Assembly: GCA_035507915.1 (NCBI GenBank)
Contig: DATJNS010000015.1
Location: 1-36,088, forward strand
Direction of reading: 5' to 3'
DNA: 36,088 nucleotides
Source of the DNA: JACQAI01 sp035507915
GTDB taxonomy: Bacteria > Pseudomonadota > Alphaproteobacteria > Elsterales > Elsteraceae
Part shown: piece by piece, positions 30,097 to 36,088 of the stretch
How the letters are laid out: the number at the start of each line of letters is the position of its first letter
Position numbering within the stretch: position 1 is the first letter of the stretch
The notes under the pieces: generated by a model
What the model saw: the letters and a program-made list of their open reading frames with translations, nothing else
Databases searched by the model: none
Told to the model about the DNA's origin: nothing
Position numbers and translations under genes: made by a program

Positions 30097-33000
30097 ATGA
30101 TCGCATCCGATTGGTACAAGGACGCCGTCATCTATCAGCTTCACGTCAAGGCATTCTTCGATTCCAACAATGACGGCGTCGGGGATTTTCCGGGACTGAT
30201 CTCCAAGCTCGATTACCTGAAGGAGCTTGGGATCAACGCCGTCTGGATTCTGCCCTTCTATCCGTCGCCGCTGCGCGACGACGGCTACGACATCGCCGAA
30301 TATCGCGACGTCAACCCGGCCTACGGCACCCTGCACGATTTCCGCAACTTCGTGCGCGCGGCGCACGCGCGCGACATCCGCGTCATCACCGAGCTGGTCA
30401 TCAACCACACCTCCGACCAGCACCCATGGTTCCAGCGCGCCCGCAACGCCAGGCCGGGCTCGAGCTTCCGCGACTACTACGTGTGGAGCGACACCGACCA
30501 GAAATACGGCGGCACCCGCATCATCTTCAACGACACCGAGGCCTCGAACTGGGCGTGGGACCCGGCGGCGAAGAGCTACTACTGGCACCGCTTCTTCGCG
30601 CACCAGCCGGATCTCAACTTCGACAATCCGCGCGTGCTGAAGGCCGTCATCAACGTCATGCGCTTCTGGCTCGACGCCGGCGTCGACGGGCTCCGTCTCG
30701 ATGCGGTGCCCTATCTGTGCGAGCGCGACGGCACCAGCAACGAGAACCTGCCCGAAACCCACGCCGTGATCCGCCAGATCCGCGCCGCGCTCGACGCGCG
30801 CTTCGAGGCCCGCATGCTGCTCGGCGAGGCCAACATGTGGCCCGAGGACGTGCGGCCGTATTTCGGCGACGGCGACGAATGCCACATGGCGTTCCACTTC
30901 CCGCTGATGCCGCGGATCTTCATGGCGATGGCGCAGGAGGACCGCCATCCGATCATGGACATCATGCGCCAGACGCCGGACATACCCGACAACTGCCAGT
31001 GGGCGACGTTCCTGCGCAACCACGACGAGCTGACGCTCGAAATGGTGACGGACCGCGAGCGCGACTACATGTGGAACTTCTACGCCACCGACCGGCGCGC
31101 GCGGATCAACTTCGGCATCCGGCGGCGCCTCGCGCCCCTGATGGGCAACGACCGGCGCAAGATCGAGCTGTTGAACGCGCTCCTGATGTCGCTGCCCGGC
31201 ACGCCGATCCTCTACTACGGCGACGAGATCGGCATGGGGGACAACATCTTCCTCGGCGACCGCAACAGCGTGCGCACGCCGATGCAGTGGTCGCCCGACC
31301 GCAACGGCGGCTTCAGCCAGGCCGATCCGAACTACCTCTATCTGCCGGCGCTGATGGATCCGATCTTCGGCTATCAGGCGGTCAACGTCGAGGCGCAGCG
31401 GCGCAGCGCGGCCTCGCTGCTCAACTGGATGCGCCACCTGATCAGCGTCGTGAAGGCGCATCCCGCGTTCGGGCGCGGCAGCCTGCGCTTCTTCCAGCCG
31501 CTCAACCGCAAGGTGCTGGCGTTCCTGCGCAGCCACGACGACCAGACCGTGCTGTGCCTCGCCAACCTGTCGGCCGCGGCGCAGCCGTGCGAGCTGAACC
31601 TGCAGGAGTACAAGGGCCGCATCCCGGTCGAGCTGATGGGACGCAGCAACTTTCCGCCGATCGGCGAGCTGCCGTATTTCCTCACCCTGCCGGCGCACGG
31701 CTTCTTCTGGTTCCTCTTGACCGACACGGCTGCGGTCGCCGCGCAGGCGCCGGCGGTGCAGATCCGGCCCGACCTCCTCACCCTGGTGGCGCCGGAGGGC
31801 TGGACGAGCCTGCTCAAGGCGCCGGTCCGCGGCCTGCTCGAAGCCCAGATCCTGCCGGCCTACCTGCTCGCCCAGCGCTGGTACGGCGCGAAGGATGCCG
31901 GCACGCCCAAGGTCGAGATCGCGCATGCGCTGCCGCTCGGCGGCGGTCACGTGCTCGCGGTGCTGCGCGTCGCGCCGCCCGAGCGTCCCGCCTTCCTGCA
32001 GCTCGTCGGCCTCTGCATCGCCTGGGAGGAGCGCGAGGACCCGCTCGAGCGGCTGATCGGCAGCGCGCTGGCGCGCGTGCGCAAGGGTGCCAAGCTGGGC
32101 GTGCTGCACGAGGCGTCGGGCGAGCCCGATTTCGTGCGCGCGCTGCTCAGCGGTTTCTCCGACACGGTGCAGACCCCCCTGCCCGCCGCGCTCGCGTTCA
32201 CCCGCGCCGGCGGCTTCGCGGGCATCGACGTGACGGCCGACATCTGGCGGCTGGGCGCCGAGCAGTCCAACTCGTCGAGCGCGATCGGCGACAGCGCCAT
32301 CCTCAAGCTGATCCGTGCGCCCGCGGCGGGCGCGCACCCCGAGGCCGAGATCGGCCGGTTCCTCACCGAGACCTCGCCGTTCGCCAACACGCCGCCGCTG
32401 CTCGGCACCATCGAGCTGGTCGAGGCCGAGCACCAGCGCATCACGGTCGGCGTGCTGCAAGGCTTCGTCGCCAACCAGGGCGACGGCTGGAAGGTGACGC
32501 TCGACCATCTCGATCGCTTCTTCACCGATTATCGCGTGATGGCGCCCGAGGACCTGGCGCGCGAGGGCGCGGCCGAGCGCCATGCCGACTACGCCGAGCT
32601 CGCGCGCCGGCTGGGCGAGCGCACGGCCGAGCTGCATCGCGCCTTCGCCCGGCGCACCGGCGATCCGGCGTTCGATCCCGAGGCGGTCAGCGAGCGCCGG
32701 CGCCAGCTCTGGATCACCGCGGCGCGCACCCAGGCGCGCGACGCGATCCGGGCGCTGCGGAACGTCCTGCCGCAGCTCGATGCCGATACGCGCGCTGCCG
32801 CCGAGGCGCTGATCTGCGCGCGTCACGCGCTGCACGACCGCTTGAAGGCGGCGCTGCCCGAGCCGATCGGCAGCGCCAAGACGCGCATCCACGGCGACTA
32901 CCATCTGGCCCAGGTGCTGGTCGCCAAGAACGACTTCTACATCCTCGATTTCGAGGGCGAGCCGATGCGGCCGCTCGCCGACCGGCGCGCCAAGCACTCG

Positions 33001-33345
33001 CCGCTGCGCGACGTCGCCGGCATGGTGCGCTCGTTCGACTACGCCGCCGCCGCCGCGCTGCGCGCCGCCGCCGTGAAGTACGGTGCCGAAGCCGCGGGCT
33101 TCAAGCCGGGCGCCGAGGAGTGGCGCGCGATCGCGTCGGGCGCGTTCGTCGCCGGCTACGTCGAGAGCGCCGCCGGGCTGCCGAGCGTGCCCGAGGACCG
33201 CGAGGCGTTCGGCCGGATGCTCGACTTCTTCCTGATCGAGAAGGCCTGCTACGAGATCGTCTACGAGGCGAGCCACCGACCCGATTGGGCGGCGATTCCG
33301 ATCGGCGGCCTGGTCGCGCTGCTGAAGGGAGCGCCCAGCCCATGA
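30097..33345 (+). CDS. treS: Trehalose synthase fused to maltokinase (TreS-Mak)
   Basis: A 1082-residue two-domain enzyme. Residues 1-~545 are TreS, GH13 subfamily 16, which isomerises trehalose and maltose: WYKDAVIYQLHVKAFFDS at the start, nucleophile Asp202 (GLRLDAVPYL), acid/base Glu244 (LLGEANMWPED) and Asp310 (FLRNHDEL). Residues ~590-1080 are a maltokinase of the aminoglycoside phosphotransferase-like fold, with catalytic Asp934 (RIHGDYHLAQVL) and metal-binding Asp951 (ILDFEGEP). The fusion channels trehalose to maltose-1-phosphate for GlgE. The ATG at 30097 matches the family start but has no ribosome site; a TTG at 30076 overlaps the glgE stop. The stop overlaps the glgB start (ATGA). 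Confidence 0.95.
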   Translation: MIASDWYKDAVIYQLHVKAFFDSNNDGVGDFPGLISKLDYLKELGINAVWILPFYPSPLRDDGYDIAEYRDVNPAYGTLHDFRNFVRAAHARDIRVITELVINHTSDQHPWFQRARNARPGSSFRDYYVWSDTDQKYGGTRIIFNDTEASNWAWDPAAKSYYWHRFFAHQPDLNFDNPRVLKAVINVMRFWLDAGVDGLRLDAVPYLCERDGTSNENLPETHAVIRQIRAALDARFEARMLLGEANMWPEDVRPYFGDGDECHMAFHFPLMPRIFMAMAQEDRHPIMDIMRQTPDIPDNCQWATFLRNHDELTLEMVTDRERDYMWNFYATDRRARINFGIRRRLAPLMGNDRRKIELLNALLMSLPGTPILYYGDEIGMGDNIFLGDRNSVRTPMQWSPDRNGGFSQADPNYLYLPALMDPIFGYQAVNVEAQRRSAASLLNWMRHLISVVKAHPAFGRGSLRFFQPLNRKVLAFLRSHDDQTVLCLANLSAAAQPCELNLQEYKGRIPVELMGRSNFPPIGELPYFLTLPAHGFFWFLLTDTAAVAAQAPAVQIRPDLLTLVAPEGWTSLLKAPVRGLLEAQILPAYLLAQRWYGAKDAGTPKVEIAHALPLGGGHVLAVLRVAPPERPAFLQLVGLCIAWEEREDPLERLIGSALARVRKGAKLGVLHEASGEPDFVRALLSGFSDTVQTPLPAALAFTRAGGFAGIDVTADIWRLGAEQSNSSSAIGDSAILKLIRAPAAGAHPEAEIGRFLTETSPFANTPPLLGTIELVEAEHQRITVGVLQGFVANQGDGWKVTLDHLDRFFTDYRVMAPEDLAREGAAERHADYAELARRLGERTAELHRAFARRTGDPAFDPEAVSERRRQLWITAARTQARDAIRALRNVLPQLDADTRAAAEALICARHALHDRLKAALPEPIGSAKTRIHGDYHLAQVLVAKNDFYILDFEGEPMRPLADRRAKHSPLRDVAGMVRSFDYAAAAALRAAAVKYGAEAAGFKPGAEEWRAIASGAFVAGYVESAAGLPSVPEDREAFGRMLDFFLIEKACYEIVYEASHRPDWAAIPIGGLVALLKGAPSP

Positions 33346-35528
33346 CCCTCGATATGGACGCGCTCGACGCGATCGCGCACGGGCTGCACGGCGATCCGTT
33401 CGCCGTGCTCGGCATGCACGAGGTCGACGGCCGGCTGGAGGTGCGCTGCTTCCAGCCGAACGCCGACCGCGTCGGCGTGATCGACGCGGGCTCCGGCGGC
33501 GAGATCGCCGAGCTCACCCGGCTGCATCCCGCCGGCTTCTTCGCCGGAGCGGTGCCGGGGCGCGGCCGGTTCGCCTATCGCCTGGCGCTGTCGAACGCCG
33601 GCGGCAGCTGGACCGTCGAGGACCCCTATCGCTTCCCCCTCGTGCTCAGCGACTACGACATCTACCTGCTCGCCGAGGGCACCCACCATCGCAGCTACGA
33701 GCGGCTGGGCGCGCATCTGCGCGTGATCGAGGGCGTCGCCGGCGTGGCGTTCGCGATCTGGGCGCCCAACGCGCGGCGCGTCGCCGTGATCGGCGACTTC
33801 AACGGCTGGGACCATCGGCTGCATCCGATGCGGTTGCGCCAGACCGCCGGCATCTGGGAGCTGTTCGTGCCCGGCCTGGATGCCGGGGCACTCTATAAAT
33901 TTGCGATCCGCGGCCCGCAGGGCGAAGAGCTGCCCGAGAAGGCCGATCCCTACGCCTTCAGCACCGAGTGCCCGCCGAACACCGCCTCCGTGGTGTGGCC
34001 GCCGCCGGCAGCCGATGCGGCGGGCGGCGAGCCGCAGACCGCCGACAAGCCGATCGCGATCTACGAGGTCCATCTGGGCTCGTGGAAGCGCGGCGACGGC
34101 AACCGCCACCTGACCTATGCCGAGCTCGCCGCGGACCTCCTGCCCTACGTGCGCAACATGGGGTTCACGCACGTCGAGCTGATGCCGGTCTCGGAGCACC
34201 CGTTCGAGGGCTCGTGGGGCTACCAACCGATCGGCCTCTACGCGCCGACGCGCCGCTTCGGCACGCCCGATCAGTTCCGCGCGTTCGTCGACCGCGCGCA
34301 CGAGCTCGGCCTCAAGGTCATCGTCGACTGGGTGCCCGGACACTTCCCGACCGACGCGCACGGCCTCGGCCGGCTCGACGGCACGGCGCTCTACGAGCAC
34401 CTCGACCCGCGCGAGGGCCGGCACATGGACTGGGACACGCTGATCTACAACTACGGCCGCAACGAGGTCGCCAACTTCCTGCTGTCCAACGCCACGTTCT
34501 GGTGCGAGCGCTATGGGATCGACGGGCTGCGGGTCGACGCGGTCGCCTCGATGATCTATCGCAACTACAGCCGCCAGCAGGGCGAATGGATCCCCAACCG
34601 CTTCGGCGGCGTCGAGAATCTCGAGGCGACCGCCTTCGTGCGGCGCATGAACGAGTTGGTGTTCGGGGAATTTCCCGCCGTCACCACCTTCGCCGAGGAG
34701 TCGACCGCCTGGCCGATGGTGTCGCGGCCGACCTCGAGCGGCGGCCTCGGCTTCGGCTTCAAGTGGAACATGGGGTGGATGCACGACACGCTCGACTACA
34801 TCGCGCGCGATCCGATCCACCGCCACTATCACCACGACCAGATGACCTTCGGGCTGCTCTACGCCTTCAACGAGAACTTCGTGCTGCCGCTGAGCCACGA
34901 CGAGGTCGTGCACGGCAAGCGCTCGTTGATCGGCAGGATGCCGGGCGACCAGTGGCAGCGCTTCGCCAACCTGCGCGCCTATCTCGGCTTCATGTACGGC
35001 CATCCGGGCAAGAAGCTCCTGTTCATGGGCGGCGAGTTCGCGCAGGAGCAGGAATGGAGCCACGACCGCAGCCTCGACTGGCACCTGCTGGCCGACCCGT
35101 ATCACCTGGGCGTGCAGGCGCTCGTGCGCGATCTCAACCATCTCTATCGCGGCGTGCCGGCCCTGCACGCGCTCGACTGCGAGCCCGATGGCTTCGCGTG
35201 GATCGAGCCGAACGCGCGCGACGAGTCGATCCTGACGTTCCTGCGGCGCGGCCGCGGCGCCCGCGACATCGCCGTCGTCGCCTGCAACTTCACGCCGATC
35301 GTGCGGCCGCAGACGCGGATCGGCGTGCCGGTGCCGGGCTTCTACCGCGAACGGCTCAACACCGATTCGACCTTCTATAACGGCAGCGACGTCGGCAACG
35401 GCGGCGGCCTGCAGGCCGAGCCGACCGCCTGGAACGGCCAGCCGCATTCGATCCTCGCGACCTTGCCGCCGCTCGCCACGGTCTTCTTCACCCTCGAGGG
35501 CGGCGCGGACGACGGCGGCGCGGCATGA
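33342..35528 (+). CDS. glgB: 1,4-alpha-glucan branching enzyme
   Basis: A 728-residue GH13 subfamily 9 enzyme that cuts alpha-1,4 chains and rejoins them as alpha-1,6 branches. It has an N-terminal CBM48-type beta domain pair, with FAIWAPNARRVAVIGDFNGW at the second. The catalytic barrel includes MPVSEHPFEGSWGYQPIGLY, nucleophile Asp399 (GLRVDAVASMIYRNY), a Glu at about 452-453 (TFAEEST) and Asp520 (PLSHDEVVHGK). The C-terminal beta domain follows. Length is normal for the long, two-N-domain form. AAGGGAG lies about 12 nt before the ATG. Both ends overlap neighbours by 4 bp (ATGA), so the operon is translated as a coupled unit. It branches the linear glucan made by GlgE. Confidence 0.97.
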   Translation: MTLDMDALDAIAHGLHGDPFAVLGMHEVDGRLEVRCFQPNADRVGVIDAGSGGEIAELTRLHPAGFFAGAVPGRGRFAYRLALSNAGGSWTVEDPYRFPLVLSDYDIYLLAEGTHHRSYERLGAHLRVIEGVAGVAFAIWAPNARRVAVIGDFNGWDHRLHPMRLRQTAGIWELFVPGLDAGALYKFAIRGPQGEELPEKADPYAFSTECPPNTASVVWPPPAADAAGGEPQTADKPIAIYEVHLGSWKRGDGNRHLTYAELAADLLPYVRNMGFTHVELMPVSEHPFEGSWGYQPIGLYAPTRRFGTPDQFRAFVDRAHELGLKVIVDWVPGHFPTDAHGLGRLDGTALYEHLDPREGRHMDWDTLIYNYGRNEVANFLLSNATFWCERYGIDGLRVDAVASMIYRNYSRQQGEWIPNRFGGVENLEATAFVRRMNELVFGEFPAVTTFAEESTAWPMVSRPTSSGGLGFGFKWNMGWMHDTLDYIARDPIHRHYHHDQMTFGLLYAFNENFVLPLSHDEVVHGKRSLIGRMPGDQWQRFANLRAYLGFMYGHPGKKLLFMGGEFAQEQEWSHDRSLDWHLLADPYHLGVQALVRDLNHLYRGVPALHALDCEPDGFAWIEPNARDESILTFLRRGRGARDIAVVACNFTPIVRPQTRIGVPVPGFYRERLNTDSTFYNGSDVGNGGGLQAEPTAWNGQPHSILATLPPLATVFFTLEGGADDGGAA

Positions 35529-36088
35529 CGAGCCGGATCGCCGGCGGTCGGCCGCATCCGCTGGGCGCCACCTGGGACGGTGCCGGGGTCAACTTCGCGC
35601 TGTTCTCGGCGCACGCGACCAAGGTCGAGCTGTGCCTGTTCGACCCGTCGGGCCGGCGCGAGCTCGAGCGCCTCGCGCTGCCGGAATACACCGACGAGGT
35701 CTGGCACGGCTATCTGCCCGACGCGCATCCAGGCCAGCTCTACGGCTATCGCGTGCACGGCCCCTACGATCCGCCGCACGGCCACCGCTTCAACCCCAAT
35801 AAGCTGCTGATCGATCCCTACGCCAAGGCGCTGCACGGGCACCTGCATTGGCACGACGCCGCGTTCGGCTATCGGGTCGGCAGCGCACGCGGCGACCTCA
35901 GCTTCGACCGGCGCGACAGCGCCGCCGTCATGCCGAAATGCCGGGTGATCGACCCGGCATTCAGCTGGGGAGACGATCGGCCGCCGGCCTGGCCGTGGGA
36001 CCAGACGATCCTCTACGAAGCGCACGTCCGCGGCTTCACGCAGCGGCATCCCGCGGTGCCCGAGGCGCTGCGCGGTACCTTCGCGGGC
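35525..36088 (+). CDS. glgX: Glycogen debranching enzyme, C-terminus cut by window edge
   Basis: The first 188 residues of a GH13 subfamily 11 (isoamylase-type) debrancher that removes alpha-1,6 side chains. The CBM48-type N-domain is seen (HPLGATWDGAGVNFALFSAH, then VELCLFDPSG and YGYRVHGPYDPPHGHRFNPN, LLIDPYAKAL), followed by DQTILYEAHVRGFT, the start of the barrel. The catalytic residues lie beyond the edge. The ATG overlaps the glgB stop (ATGA). Placement in this operon would let the cell trim or recycle the branched glucan; TreX-type maltooligosyl trehalose genes could follow outside the window. Confidence 0.95.
   Translation, partial: MTSRIAGGRPHPLGATWDGAGVNFALFSAHATKVELCLFDPSGRRELERLALPEYTDEVWHGYLPDAHPGQLYGYRVHGPYDPPHGHRFNPNKLLIDPYAKALHGHLHWHDAAFGYRVGSARGDLSFDRRDSAAVMPKCRVIDPAFSWGDDRPPAWPWDQTILYEAHVRGFTQRHPAVPEALRGTFAG

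Noticed and set aside
29815..33276. A 1,153-codon open frame antisense to treS-mak, and similar long antisense frames opposite glgE and glgB
   Set aside because: The sense strand codes for complete, motif-intact GH13 enzymes; in very GC-rich DNA the antisense frames stay open by codon bias, and these are Arg/Ala/Val-rich with no recognisable motifs.
30426..33341. A long in-frame upstream extension of glgB reaching back through treS-mak
   Set aside because: The translated extension is Arg/Pro/Ala-rich shadow sequence of treS; glgB has its own ATG at 33342 with a family-typical start.

Overview
The window looks like chromosome of a high-GC, free-living alphaproteobacterium, probably a soil or rhizosphere Hyphomicrobiales/Rhodospirillales relative. 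The basis is strong GC bias with long antisense open frames, a Bug/TctC-type solute receptor, LpxD (an outer membrane with lipid A), two short cold-shock proteins next to ribosomal protein S21, and many small alphaproteobacterial-style hypothetical genes. I saw no rRNA, tRNA, CRISPR array or intact insertion sequence. The genus is inference.

Layout. (1) 1-12.9 kb is a catabolic and accessory stretch: a truncated SDR dehydrogenase divergent from a LysR regulator, a tandem carboxymuconolactone decarboxylase-like protein, an OmpA-type lipoprotein, two amidohydrolase-2 enzymes around a MetE-like protein, a Bug receptor followed by an isocitrate lyase/PEP mutase-family enzyme, a flavin amine oxidase, a SnoaL-like protein, a CAP-domain protein and an EthD-domain protein. 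(2) 12.9-18.6 kb holds a P1 (DmpA-type) peptidase preceded by a tandemly duplicated two-gene unit of small exported proteins. The second copy of the lipoprotein gene is broken. All face away from a CadC-like winged-helix/TPR membrane regulator whose upstream region carries a 22-bp-spaced direct repeat. A more distant paralogue lies just past the regulator. This is the best candidate for an undescribed system. (3) 18.8-25.7 kb is a run of small genes linked to translation, stress and envelope: membrane and basic small proteins, hemolysin III, an IF-1 with an Arg-rich tail, an LpxD outside its usual cluster, two csp genes, a tandem pair of ~64-aa paralogues, rpsU and a PilZ protein. (4) 25.7-27.5 kb carries a solitary NodU/CmcH-type carbamoyltransferase. 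(5) 28-36 kb is a tightly packed alpha-glucan operon, glgE - treS/maltokinase fusion - glgB - glgX (cut by the window end).

How the genes work together. In region 5, TreS isomerises trehalose to maltose, its fused kinase makes maltose-1-phosphate, GlgE polymerises that into alpha-1,4-glucan, GlgB branches it and GlgX debranches it. In region 2, I infer that the membrane regulator controls the exported small proteins and the peptidase, which would act together in the periplasm or outer membrane. In region 1, the amidohydrolases, decarboxylase-like proteins and Bug receptor suggest uptake and degradation of a carboxylated or aromatic compound, but no substrate can be named.
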